A DNA stretch of 64,000 bases from Siphonodentalium dalli (lineage: Eukaryota; Mollusca; Scaphopoda; Gadilida; Siphonodentaliidae), in the NCBI GenBank assembly GCA_032622095.1, contig CP136064.1, forward strand, positions 173,548,310 to 173,612,309, given 5' to 3'. Shown piece after piece: positions 10,991 to 21,967 of this stretch (its first letter is position 1; each line of letters opens with the position of its first letter). A program made the position numbers and the translations under genes. The notes beneath the pieces are model-generated. The model worked only from the letters and a program-made list of their open reading frames with translations. It was not told the origin of the DNA and ran no database searches.

Positions 10991-11906
10991 TAGGGATGCG
11001 GACTGGACTGGACCGCCAGTGAAGAGGCAGTCCAGTCCAGTTCAGTCAAGCTCACAGTGGTACGGTATTCTTGCCTGGACCGGTCCAATCATTATAAAAT
11101 ACCTTAAATGGAGGGAAGTGTGTTAATTTTTACTTTGGTATATGCATTTGTGTTACAGAAAGAGTCAAATTACAGCCAGGCGAGCTTCTTTTAAACTCTG
11201 GGCATAATATATAATACATTGTATGTACATTGTGGAATGTGTAGTGTATTTTCTTATCTCCATCAATGTATAAAAGTTAGAGAATGAATAGATGTGCTTA
11301 AAACTTGTGACAGTGACTAAGTGTAGAGTCTGTAGTTCACGTTTCCGCTACTATCCCCCACATGCACTCATTATGTTTTGTTCTTAGCATTGCCAACTGA
11401 CATATTCCAGATAGATTGGTCGATTTCCGACATGAAGGTATGCTTCGGTATTGGATGTAGTTACTTGAAGTTAGATATTGCCAACTATAGGCTAATATAT
11501 CGCGATTCAAGACCTACATGTACATTGAAATGTAAATGAGGGTTAGTTAACATGGTATTGATGGTAATTCTCTTGTCTGATATCAATCATTCTCATTGGC
11601 AATATGCATACCCAATGTGTCAGATATATAAGCCAAAAAGTTGAGAATTGTTCGTTTAATGAAGGATCGTTATATTTGTCATGGATTAAAGCTCTAAATT
11701 TAGAGACGATGGCTGTTTTAGAAAGTGTCCCGCAAAACATTTTTACACCAATAGGGCCAGTACTTAGGCTAGGCATACATCTATGTATTCAAGTTCGCGA
11801 ACCGGTACAGTACCGGACCGATCCAATGACGGTGGTCCGGTCCAGTCCACGGCCTGGCCCTGGACCGCGGATGGACCAGGTTTTTGAAGTACAGTCCGCA
11901 TCCCTA
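10991..11906 (+). mobile_element. hAT-type non-autonomous element (TAGGGATGCGGACTG ends)
   Basis: The left end TAGGGATGCGGACTG is inverted at the right as CAGTCCGCATCCCTA. The flanking 8-mers ACATTTAC (10983-10990) and ATATTTAC (11907-11914) match at 7 of 8. The subterminal parts are rich in GGACTGGACCGG-like words in both orientations (TCCGGTCCAGTCCACG near the right). About 916 bp, no transposase frame. It sits only 82 bp from the donor of exon 11988-12371. Confidence 0.8.
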
Positions 11907-11987
11907 ATATTTACTACCATTTCAAACACCCGAAAAATAAAACAGGTCACTACACCTTTTCCCGATACAATAAAAATTAAAACATAC

Positions 11988-12371
11988 TTTGCTTTCCAGA
12001 CTGCCTATCAACCACAGCCTGCATCTGTTCTTCCCAGCTCAGTTTTGACATATCATCACCAGTGATGTCAATGCCTCGAGCCTTAAGTTTTTCTTCAATT
12101 TTCTTCATCTCATCAATATTAAGAGACATAAGTGGCGTGACGTCAGGATCATGGACCTCTCCCTCCTCATCCAGTGGTTTAGCTTCAGCCCATGCAGCCT
12201 CGAAGCTCTTTGGCACAGGCCTTTGGTATGGCGCTTTCCGTTTCCCCGAAGCTCTCTTTTCTTCGCCTTCATTCTTATCCTGTGGCACTTCTTCTGTGAA
12301 ATCCAGACCGGGAATCACAGGCAATGCCTCTGCTTCCTCCAATTTCCTTTTCTCTTCTTTCTTTTTCTCCT
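11988..12371 (-). CDS. WDR33: WDR33 exon, conserved linker with IPGLDF motif
   Basis: The 384-bp exon continues the charged stretch (EEKKKEEKRKLEE), then has LPVIPGLDFTEEVPQDKN, KRKAPYQRPVPKSFEAAW, and an acidic region ending MSKLSWEEQMQAVVDRQSGKQ. Human has MTIPGLDWGMEEV and KKVPYAKPIPAQFQQAW at the same place, so both short motifs are conserved, probably as protein docking segments (inference). The acceptor follows a long T tract (TTTTTTTTCAG). I placed the donor at CAAA|GTATGT because that restores frame into the last exon through an Asn codon (A+AT). Confidence 0.92.
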
Positions 12372-12408
12372 CTGAAAAAAAATAAGAAGAAAACTGTAGC
12401 AGACTGAA

Positions 12409-13245
12409 ACAAGAGCATGCCAGGCGTGGCTTAATACGCCCATTTGCAAAGTAAATAATTGTGATCTTTCAATTAATACTATCAAAGAACGAGAGGCCGA
12501 TCACGATCGGCAGATGTTTAACGCATACCTTGGCGATAGCGATTAGCTATAACTGATAATTGGTCAAAGATATGATCACCGTAATACATATATCAGTAAT
12601 TAAACTTAAAATCAAAAGCTCATATAATTTGTCTTAAGAAGGGGTTAAAGTATTTGGGGTGAGGGCGAGTCGTTTTAAATCTCATAACTCTGTCCCTATC
12701 ACTGTGAGATCCAATGGTTTAGCCATTAATCAATTTGACAGATAAGGATAAACAATTATCCAGCCAGCAGGTTGTTTATCTTTACCTTCATACAAACACC
12801 CCCTAGAGCTCTGTAACATATGTCATCACTCAATTAATAACATATTTCGCTTGGAATGACATCTATTAAAGGTACACTCATATAGTCTGGATATTGGATG
12901 TTCACATGGCAATTTATTGATATTATTATATTACATGCAACTATTGCAATAAAATCTTCATATTTTCAAAACAGGACAATCTCACATACCAAATCAGATA
13001 AAAAAAATTGTGAGTTATGGCAGCATGCGTGAATTATAAGTAAAAAAAGGGGCCACAACTCGAGAAAAAAAAAACTCGGATCAGACCCATATTCAAACTC
13101 GAACTGTATTTTGGGCTGAGAAACCTATATACAAAATTTGGTTCCAATCAAATAGAAAATGTTAGAGTTATCACATTATGCCTAAATTGTCTACGGACGG
13201 ACAGACAGTATGTGTACCATACTATGGTATAGGTACACATAAAAA
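12409..13245 (+). mobile_element. Family C head fragment followed by family A element
   Basis: A family C head lies at 12409-12440 (ACAAGAGCATGCCAGGCGTG, then AATACGCCCATTTG). At 12489 a family A element begins (ACGAGAGGCCGATCACGATC). It carries a 470-bp unique body shared with 25694-26100 plus 27566-27650, one core module (CACAACTCGAG..GAACTCGAACTG), GGACGGACAGACAG, and the tail TGTACCATACTATGGTATAG ending ACATAAAAA at 13245. Both ends are present, so this is the best complete family A copy, about 757 bp. Confidence 0.65.
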
Positions 13246-13830
13246 GTTTTATCTCATGCAGAGTACAAGAAAAATATATCAAACCTGGTGTGCCCCTTTA
13301 ATATTTCTATTCACATTTGTAATCAATTGAAATCAATGTCAAAAAAGCTTTCCATTAATATATAAATAAAACAAACTAGACATACAGTTCTAAAAGTGTT
13401 ATGATTAATTATTTTGTTCTCATAGACTGATACAGAGCTCTCAAGTTTAAAAAAATTTGAAAACCAAAGTTGTCTTCCTGTGCAACCAACAAAATTCCAA
13501 CAAATCTACTAAACACAATCACATTATTAACCTCCAATAGTAATGCTATTAAACAATAAAACCAGATTATGCCTTTAACTTAAAGATGAAATTTAAATAA
13601 CCATGCATATAAAATATAATAGCATAAACATTCCATCTATGATATCTAATCATATGGCCAAAGTATCTGGTAGCAGTTAATTAAACTCAATGCAAGAGAG
13701 TCAGTGTAACTGGATACTATCGCTGTTGCTCTATGTGATAAGACAACTTCATGGCTTTGTAAACCTGATTTATGAGATTCTACCTGGAAAATGCAAACTG
13801 TATCTTTGATATATTTTAGAGATGAATAAA
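13246..13830. other. Intron sequence, nothing recognised
   Basis: AT-rich intron between family A copies. I saw no conserved coding frame, terminal inverted repeats or tandem array. Confidence 0.5.
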
Positions 13831-14005
13831 ATAATCAAAGGGCCATAACTCCATTAAAAAAATATCGGATCAAACCCATATTCGAACTCGATCTGTATTT
13901 AGAGTTGTGAAACTCACATACAAAATTTGGTTCCTATCAGTTGAAAAATGGTTGATTTATAGAAGCATGCATGAATTCTATGTCAAAGAGCCATAACTCC
14001 ATTAA

Positions 14006-16239
14006 ACAAGACAGTCAAAGACTGTGGGGTCGCTCACCAGACTGCAAAGACTGGGACTCTGGAGACCACAATAGTCAGAACTTTTCATAATCACTTTAAA
14101 AGAAGTAGATCTAAACACGATGTGTTTAGAGAGGCTTCAGTAGTGTACAGTGGGTAATTTCAAGGTGAATATCGATCCACCTTGAAATTACCCACTGTAC
14201 ACTACTGATCACCCCCCTACTCCAGCTCAACAAATCCCCTCCCGACCGGGCTCCAGACTCCCAAGTCTTGGGTTGGAATTTCACAACCGACATCTCAAAC
14301 TTTCTCAATTTTTGGAAGCACCTTTTTATAAAACCATTTAGAATTGTTTGAAGCCCATTTATCCATGGACCCACAACACCATACATGTATGTCAGATTAA
14401 TCAGTTAGGTAGTTCCAAGGTAGATGTTTTAATGAATTTGGTATTTCAATGATTTTTTAAACACAAAAGTGTTAACTCCCCATAGCCCCGTCATTTCTTG
14501 ACCTGATGTTAACAAATCTGAATATCGGTCACTGAAGGATCCTCCATACTATATGTAAGCTAAATAGTCCAACCTCTCTTGAGAAGACAATTTAAGAATG
14601 ACTATAGAGACATACAGTTATGTCCCTGGTCCCACCCTATTTAACCTGGTGACCACATCTGAATAAATTTGATTACCAGACACCAAAGAACCCTTCATAC
14701 TAAATATCAGTAAAATAGACCTGATGGTCCTTGTGGTGGAAGCATGTTAAAATTTGTGGCTATTTCAGTCGAACAGTTTAACCCGAAGTAGGAAAATATG
14801 GACTGTTACTGGTTGAAAAATCAAATCTACGGCCTCATTGCCCCCACTCAGGCAGCTTAGAAATCAATAGGAATCTATATATTATTATACCAGTATCAAA
14901 CAGCATACATACAGGTAGAGTGGGTGGTTGAGAGTTAAATCTCTTATCTCTGCTCCTATTTGAACAAATGTGTATCCCCATCTATGAGATCCATTCATCT
15001 AGAAATGTCAAACGGTAGATTTTAAGAGTTGAAGAAAACTGATTTTCCTCAAAAGTTTCCTAAAAATGACCTCACGTGTACAAATCTGAACCCGACTCAC
15101 CAAAGGACCCCCCGTACCAAAAGCTAAATAGGCCTGATGGTTTTTGAAGAATTACTATGGAGGGAAAGAGTTATGGCCCTGGCTTCTCACCTATATGCCC
15201 TGATGAACTCATTTGAACAAATCTGAATGTGAGTCAAAATATATAAACCCATTCGGTCTTTAATATGTATGTGGAGAAGAACAAAATTGATGGACATTGG
15301 AGACATCCCAACAGAGGGATGGATGGGAGCTAGGACATACTGACAGACAAATTTAATCCAATATACCACCCCCCCCCCAGTTTTCTTTGCAAATCAGGGT
15401 ATAATGAGTACAACTGGATAGGTGGTGGTTAAGAATATAATAGTGGAACAGCCAAGCCTGAATATAGTGTCTGACTTTTGCAGAATGAGGTCCCTAAAGG
15501 GTGAATTTAGTGCTGCAATCCTGCAAGGTGGCCTAGCATCACCAAATTCACCATCTGGGGACCTCATTATGCTTAGGCCTCAACTGCTATGGGAGACATA
15601 GGAACAGATTGAAGTTGTCCAGTTAATTGGTGATGTGCACCCATTGTGCACTTCAATTATCAATTTTATCTTTAGCAAATTAGGGGATATAGAAACTGAA
15701 CAGAATGGAAAAAGTTAGTAGAAATGTCAATTTAAGACCCTGTATACTTCCCTGAAGATGAGGCCTAAGCAGAATGAGGTCCCTGGAGAGTGTATTTGGT
15801 GATGCTAGCCTACTGTGCAGAGTAACATCACTAAATTCACCCTCTGGGGACCTCATTCTGCAAATGTCAGACATACAGCATTTTGTTTTGATACACACAG
15901 GGCATGAATGTTTACACCTACCTGTAAGCCAGCTAGATAACATCTGAATTGATGACTGTGTTATTAACTCTTTCTGTCTGGGGCTAATACTAAGAATTAC
16001 TATGTTGGGAAAGAGTTATGGCCCTAGCTTCGCAACTATTTGACTCAGTGACCTTATTTTAACAAATCTGAGTCTGAGTCAACCAGGGAACATCCACACC
16101 AAATATGAACCCATTTGGCCTTAGGGTACTGGAGAAGAAGATGATTCTTGACGTACGGACAGACAGACAGACGGACGGACGACGGACGAGGAGTGATGAC
16201 TATAGCTCCACCGGAGACTTCGTCTCAGGTGAGCTAAAA
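14006..16239 (+). mobile_element. Family B Helentron/pearl-like element, apparently full length
   Basis: It starts ACAAGACAGTCAAAGACTGT then GGGGTCGCTCACC (14032-14038 GCTCACC), and ends CTCCACCGGAGACTTCGTCT, CAGGTGAGCTAAAA (GGTGAGC 16228-16234). Head and tail are thus complementary. The 3' hairpin is followed by CTAA. The body has repeated modules (AAAGAGTTATGGCCCT; TTTGACTCAGTGACC; GAACAAATCTGA), an F-type inverted-repeat block (15356-15861), and GACAGACAGACGGACGGACG at 16160-16180. Non-coding; a reversed copy of the same class could supply small RNAs but nothing shows this. Confidence 0.7.
15481..15861. repeat. Two palindromic hairpin units, F type
   Basis: Two units of about 92 bp (15481-15571 and 15769-15861) each run from GCAGAATGAGGTCCC to GGGGACCTCATTCTGC, with GGTGATGCTAGC near the centre. 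Each arm is about 35-40 bp with mismatches. The same unit recurs at 31265, 31554, 32199 and 32723. Confidence 0.8.
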
Positions 16240-16616
16240 AGATCAGATCAAACCCATATTCGAACTCGATATGTATTTTGGGCTGAGAAACTCGCATACC
16301 AGATTTGGTGCAGGTCAGATAAATATTTTTTGAGTTATGGCAGCATGCATGAATTCTAAGTAGAAAAAGGGCCATAACTCCGTAAAAAAAACTCCGATCA
16401 AACCCATATTCGAACTCGATCTGTATTTGGTGCTGTAAAATTCATATACAAAATTTGGTTCCGATCAGATAGAAAATATTTCAGTTATCGCACCATGCGT
16501 AAAGTGTCTACAGACAGACAGACAGACAGACGGACGGACGGACTAACGACGAGTGGTCAATCCGGACAACGACACTATGTTTACCATACTATGGTATGGG
16601 TAAACATAAAAATGGA

Positions 16617-17065
16617 TATCAGGTACAAAACCCCAATTCGAATTTGACCTGTAGTGTAAGGTAATAAACATACAAAATATGAGTCCAATAGAATAACGCA
16701 ATATATTATCTGGAAAGCAAGAATATGCAAAATTTCTAAGTCAAAAAGGTCCACAACTCCGGAAAAAATCATCGAACCAAACCCAAATTTTAACTTGACC
16801 TGTATTTTGGTATGACTAAGCCACATACCAAGTTTAGTTGTCATCAAGTAATCCAAACTCAAGTTATCATCCAGAAACCAGAATGTTGATGTAAAAATTG
16901 AATTTTCCAATTTGTAAAATGCCCATAATTCTGACAAAAATCATCGGGACAAACCCAAATTCGAAGACCTGTATGTTGGTATGACTGAGCCACATATCAA
17001 GTTTAGTTGTGGTCAAATAATCCAAACTTGAGCTATCATCCAGAAACCAAAATGTTAAGACTGAT
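16617..17065 (-). repeat. Core-module repeats without ends
   Basis: Three to four degenerate modules (CCACAACTCCGGAAAAAATC, AACCAAACCCAAATTT, CACATACCAAGTTTAGTTG, ATCATCCAGAAACC) occur with a period of about 150-180 bp. A 118-codon minus-strand frame (16581-16937) is open only because the module keeps a stop-poor frame on that strand; the same phrase pattern recurs at 43574-43816. Confidence 0.6.
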
Positions 17066-17339
17066 TACATAATGTAATATGGTCCGTATTAACAAATTTA
17101 TAACAAAATAAGAAGTTTAGATGCATCACATATTTTTTTTAATCAGGCAGATTGTTTGTTGCATGTGACTTTAATAATATCTCCTTGATCAGTCTATATT
17201 AACAGTGTGGAATGTTACTTGCCATAAAACACAAATGCTCACCAGTTGCCTATGACATATTAAAGTCTTTCGACATAATTTCCCCAAAAGCATTGCCAAT
17301 AACAATGGAAATCTAGACTTTATTCACTACCCTGTAACT

Positions 17340-17700
17340 CAATGTTAATTATCTGCCCTTAAAAAGTGCATTCTGATTGGTTGAAAACTTTCATTGGTCA
17401 TTCAGGAATTGAAGCATGAGAAAAGTTTGTGAAGACTCATTGACGAGTAGTTCCCTAACTTTCATTTGGATATATTCAGATAATAAGTTCATCAAACAGC
17501 AATAGACCGTTTGTTGAGTTTATTATCTGAACATTTGTCACCAATTAATAGAAATGCTAAACTGCACTTGTGTTATCTGTTCATCATTCTGTTGTCTTAT
17601 TATATTTTCTGTACACCCCTCCAGATGAATACCAAACCATTCCAATGAATAATTTTATAACTGATGCCAAAATCCATTAATAAAGAGAGGGTTTAAAAGT
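17340..17700. repeat. Foldback repeat of the M2 type
   Basis: It contains an inverted pair, CAGATAATAAGTTCATCAAAC (17477-17497) against GTTTGTTGAGTTTATTATCTG (17509-17529), 18 of 21 pairing. It shares GACGAGTAGTTCCC and AATAATTTTATAAC words with 34699-34917. Outer ends are unclear. Confidence 0.5.
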
Positions 17701-17733
17701 AGACTATTGAGAAGGCAGAAAGATGCAACTCAC

Positions 17734-17847
17734 CTTCCTTTTTCTTCGCCTCCTCTTCCCTCTCTCGTTTAGCCTTCTCAAGCGCCTGTTGTTGTAACTC
17801 GATCTGGCCCATACCAGGAAGGCTGGGTGCATTCTGTGGCTCCAAAT
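17734..17847 (-). CDS. WDR33: WDR33 exon, post-propeller linker
   Basis: The exon encodes (D)LEPQNAPSLPGMGQIELQQ, then a Lys/Glu-rich helix-like stretch QALEKAKREREEEAKKKE. Human has DDLEPNSLAVIPGMGIPEQL at the same place, so DLEP and PGMG are conserved anchors. The charged stretch looks like a single solvent-exposed helix and is low complexity, so it adds little to the family assignment. The acceptor is GTTTCAG and the donor GTGAGT. Confidence 0.92.
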
Positions 17848-18036
17848 CTGAAACGAGATAGCTAATAGTGTAGGAAGCCTAGGCAGACAAAGTGAATCTG
17901 GTATTTAAAAAAACAATTACAGTAAGTTGAATAGAAAATTTAGGCAGGCCGTGAGTCTGTAAATCAGATTAGGCTTTTAGTTATCTTAGTCTCCACTCAT
18001 GAGGTTAATTTGCCTACAATCTTGAGGCTAAAATAA

Positions 18037-18100
18037 AACTAGAGGTTTGACTATCCCAATGGGACCGCCCGCAGTGCAACAGGACTACATTAAACGGACA
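18037..18100 (+). repeat. Head-like start of an unassigned repeat
   Basis: ACTAGAGGTTTGACTATCCC then AATGGGACCGCCCGCAGTGC has the form of the heads of families A to G (A-C-N-AGAG followed by a short palindrome). No matching tail was found in the window. Confidence 0.3.
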
Positions 18101-18530
18101 TCACTCGTTCAAGGCCCAAAATTATGCATACATAAAGAAGTATCTCAAAACATACCTATGTGGAAGATTTCAGAACAAATTCGTCGGTTATAGCACTGAA
18201 AATAAGTGTTTTGTTTCTTATATTTTTCGATAAATTTGAGATCGTTTCGATTGTGCGGGTTCAATTTTTTTAGTCAGTGATCGTGTAAAAAATTACAACT
18301 GTGGACAATGGGAAGAAAATCCAGTGCTCTCGCCACTCTGAAACATTTATGGTACTCCATAATTTTGATGATTAAAACAAGGATAAAGCAGTTCGTGAAG
18401 TTTATAAATAGTTTCATGTTAATATAATGTAATATACATTTTCAGGACATTCCGTTTCCGATTCCAGAATTCCGATGAATACAAATGGCAGAGTTTTTTT
18501 TGGGGGCATGAACAAAGTCAACCAAGTCTG

Positions 18531-19668
18531 GCCTTTTTGGATGGTATTTACATTCCTCATGATGAAATCAGCCTTTTAACTCACTGCTAAATATTTATTG
18601 TAGAAGTGAATTCTCTGGTCGGACTTAATAACTAATTGACCTCAAATGTTGTACCATTTCGATGATAATTGCATTAGCACAGACATATGCAGCTCAATAC
18701 ATAGTACTAATAATACTGCATAAACCAGCAATATTAGCGGATCCCATTGATGGCAAAGGATTCAAACTCGTGGGAGTGAGTACCAAGGCCGATTTATCAT
18801 GAGGGATGTAAATATAGGGTTTTTGCTAGGGGTTGTGAGAATGGTACCCTTATGGCTGCTGGGGGGAAATCTCAGTCCATCAACAAATTGTGTACATCTA
18901 CATGTAACAGTATTTAGTAAGTCAGTCGATAATTTAAGCCAAATTCTGAATATCAACAGTAATATAAGTACATGTAGATAAAGTCAAGGAATCATATTAT
19001 TGTGTTTTATTTTTGACAATTTGAAGGGTTAATGCAAGGATGTTGCCATTTGGCACTGCATATAAACACTGATAGGTACCGCCAACTGTGCGACAAAACG
19101 TCAAGTTATATTCACGCTTAAAATAAGTGTACGCACAATTTTTCGTACCGCCACCATCAACAGTAGAGGAAATTGTTAAATTTATTTATTTTGACCTCCA
19201 ATTTCACTACATTCATTACAACATGTTATACTATGGAATATTCCTGATCATCCTTCAGTGGCTAACATCTGGGCCTCATCTACATAATTATTAATCAGAA
19301 CCAGTCAGAAAAGTGTGTTAGTTCAGAACGTAATTGCAATGTAACCAGGCATAATCAAGCACATGGCTTTTAGCGATGTCTGCTTTGATATCTTTCAGAA
19401 TAAGGGTAAAATAATTGTCAATGTGTGTTGCTCCATAAATTATTCTTTTCCTGATCAATGTTAACATGCAAATAAAATTTTCATTTACCACTCAATGTTA
19501 GTTTTATTTAGTGGCAGATACACATGTTTATAGGCATTAATCTGTGGATCGAGTAGGAGAATAATCAGAATATGTCGGAGGGGAACTTAGGATGAGGGGA
19601 AAGGGACCCTAAAAGGGACCCGCTGGCCCTGTTGCGGAAACCCTCGTAAATAGCATCCAAAAAAGGCT
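18531..19668. repeat. Foldback repeat interrupted by a TIR element
   Basis: GGCCTTTTTGGATGGTATTT (from about 18531) is inverted as AAATAGCATCCAAAAAAGGC at about 19648-19668, and the flanking TAATTGACCTC phrases are shared (18633, 19696 regions). The TIR element 18815-19645 lies between the arms. Confidence 0.5.
18815..19645 (+). mobile_element. CAGGGTTTCC-family TIR element, copy 2
   Basis: It starts TAGGGTTTTTGCTAGGGGTT and ends GTTGCGGAAACCCTC. GTAAATA is present on both sides (18808-18814 and 19646-19652). The left 30 bp matches the left end of 7622-8645 closely (GCTAGGGGTTG), as does the GGGGAAAGGG segment near the right. About 831 bp, non-coding. Confidence 0.7.
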
Positions 19669-19851
19669 GGACTTTGTCTATAGAGATGAAAATTAATAAT
19701 TGACCTCTAATGGTGTACCAACTCATTGATACTGATGTCATATTACTAATACACTTTTGCTACTAGCAAGCTAAGATGAAGGAAACTTGACCTAAGATTG
19801 AGTAAACTAGGCTTTCATTATTTTTGAACAAATGGAAATCTTTCTGCTTAC

Positions 19852-19946
19852 CATAATCTAACATTTCTTGCTCGCCAATGGTCATTGTATTTAAGTTATA
19901 CTTGTCTCTCATTTGGTCACCAGGGCGGTTTCTTGTCCAGAACTTA
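19852..19946 (-). CDS. WDR33: WDR33 exon, end of propeller
   Basis: The exon encodes KFWTRNRPGDQMRDKYNLNT, then MTIGEQEMLDY, matching human KFWTRNRPGDKMRDRYNLNL. KFWTRNRPGD closes the seventh blade and is nearly invariant in the family. After YNLN the sequence departs from human, as expected at the start of the linker. The acceptor is TATTGCAG and the donor GTAAGC; the last G begins the Asp codon of the next exon. Confidence 0.95.
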
Positions 19947-20917
19947 CTGCAATAAAAAGAATAACTCTTTTAGTGGTGTTCATATGGTCAGATTACTTAC
20001 CTTTCATATACTTCCAGTTTCAGATCAGAATAAAGTCTATTTTGTTGGTATTTTAAGTAAAACCTAGTGTTTACAACTTAAACTCTTAAGGTAAGTTAAA
20101 TATAAGTCAAAAGAGCATTCGAAATCAGTCACAAAAATGTCCATTCTTGTCAATAGATAAAGAAACATGAGATAATTAAGAAATTCATTCTTCAAACTCA
20201 TTAGGCCAAACTTTTTTATTTTACTGCTTTACGGATCCGCCGACCCTGTTTTCTGTGGCCGGACAAGGAAATAAAAATAAAATATAATTTTTTGTTTTAT
20301 TTACACAGCCGACCGTAGCTGTTTCTGCTTATCAGTAACAAATTATCTAACCACATTTCACTGTTGATTAAAGATGCATAGGACCCACCAACTATAGATA
20401 TCTCTGGCTTTAATTACTTTTAACTACATCCAACTTTCACATATTTTCAATTTCTCTGTTCAAATGGACAAACAAATCAAGTGGCAGTAACTACCTGATA
20501 ATTATTTAAAGGGATCCAAGGCATTCACAGTGGGTAAATGTGCAACAAGAGATGGACTGTCGTCCGGTGCATACCCCCTCGTGGCATACCGCCTCGTGTG
20601 GGCATATCTATAACTTATGAGGGCTATACTCAAGACAGATGGACCCAAACACCAGCATTTTCATATAAACAAAGATGAGTAACTATAGAACAATAAAAAC
20701 AAAACAAACATTTGAATGTGCCATTAAATGTCCTCATAGTGGTGAACAACCATACAAAATTTCATTGAGATCCGAGCATTACTGTTCAAGTTATGAGCTG
20801 AACAGACATTGGATGGACCAAACAACCAACATTTCCATGAATAACTCTAGAATGGAAAAGCAGAACAGAACAATGGAACCCTCTATTGAATGTCCTCATA
20901 GTAGTGAACATCCATAC

Positions 20918-21967
20918 TAGGGTCCTGCGAATATTCGATACGAAAGTCAAATTCGATTCGAATTCGATTCGAAATTGCCAACTCGAAATTTCGAATATAC
21001 ACTGATGGAAAAGTAGGCTTTTTACGGGCAGGTACACACGTCAATCTTAGCTGTTTTGTGCCATTTATTACAGAAAATGATGTATATATCTACCTTATAA
21101 TTCTCATTGAACATCGCGATTATATATATTAAATATAATAAAGTATAGACAGCAATTAGCCACTATAGGACAACTAAATACGTCTGATTTATATCTTTTA
21201 ACATGGTAGCCAAAAGCTCGGAGATCGCCGATGGACCGACGACGCGCGTAAATTATAATATCTATGAGACTGATCAACCGCTAGCGTTATCCGCGGTCTA
21301 TCCATCTCAGATTCCGCGTTATGTAATATAGCTCAGAATTTAAACAACACGTGTTCCCGGCATCGAAAACTGCATTTTGGCGGTGTTTTTTTTTAAAGTT
21401 TACTTTCAATTTCGGAGCTTCCTTTGACACTTAACAAAACGTCATCCGTTATTCATGTTTATTTTAAACATGATAAAGCTGCAGGCTTACACATGTGATG
21501 AATGCAACATGGTGTATAAATCGTAAGCATCTGGGACCCACCTATGGAATCATCTGTCCAAGAAGCACCCAGCACTACATAAACAGGCTACACTGCGACT
21601 GTTGTTGCATCTTCAAGTTTATAACTACGGGTGATTCCGAATGTTGATTTGCAATTTTTCATGCACATGCAATCTGTACAAATTTTGCGTGATTTTAGTT
21701 CCAATAATCCGTTTAGTGTTTATATATTAATCGTCGTGACGGCCGCTTGGACGTTTTAATCAATTATCAATTGAAGTTAAAAGTATTGCAAATGACAGTT
21801 CGTCGCCACATAAGTTATGATTTAACTTCGTGCATGTAGTTCATGGAATGTTTTACAAATCGTCTAATCGTTGACAAAACATGCCCAATTGAGAATACAA
21901 CATACAGATATGATTCGAATCGATAATCGATTCGATTTCCTGAATTCGATTCAATATTCGATTCGAT
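20918..21967 (+). mobile_element. hAT-type element with BED finger remnant, right end lost
   Basis: The left end is TAGGGTCCTGCGAATATTCG, followed by many ATTCGATTCGAA words that recur inverted near the right (ATAATCGATTCGATTTCC, 21925 region). The expected inverted right terminus is missing, so the junction was deleted together with part of the surrounding family E unit. The interior contains the broken BED zinc finger at 21476-21600. Confidence 0.65.
21476..21600 (+). pseudogene. Broken BED-type zinc finger, hAT transposase remnant
   Basis: The plus frame reads KLQAYTCDECNMVYKS, a stop, then ASGTHLWNHLSKKHPALHKQ. CxxC followed by HLxNHLxKKH is the BED-finger pattern found at the N-terminus of hAT transposases and ZBED proteins. 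The stop codon TAA inside the finger shows it is not functional. No catalytic region follows. It lies inside the hAT-type element, which fits. Confidence 0.7.

Larger units (their letters stand above)
13836..16616 (+). mobile_element. Family A copy split by a family B insertion
   Basis: Family A modules run from 13836 to 14005 and resume at about 16240, ending with the tail GTTTACCATACTATGGTATG and AAACATAAAA near 16612. At the break, AACTCCATTAAA on the left and AGATCAGATCAAACCC on the right together restore the uninterrupted module seen at 13845-13880. No family A head was found upstream, so the copy is 5'-truncated or its head has diverged. Confidence 0.6.

Noticed and set aside
16160-16580. 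GACAGACGGACGG runs as a possible coding or regulatory repeat
   Set aside because: They occur just before the tail hairpins of several repeat families, so they are part of the mobile elements.
16581-16937. 118-codon minus-strand frame with repeated FWFPDD-like phrases
   Set aside because: The phrases come from the GGCCATAACTC core modules, which keep a stop-poor frame on one strand; the same phrases recur in other module arrays without start or stop conservation.
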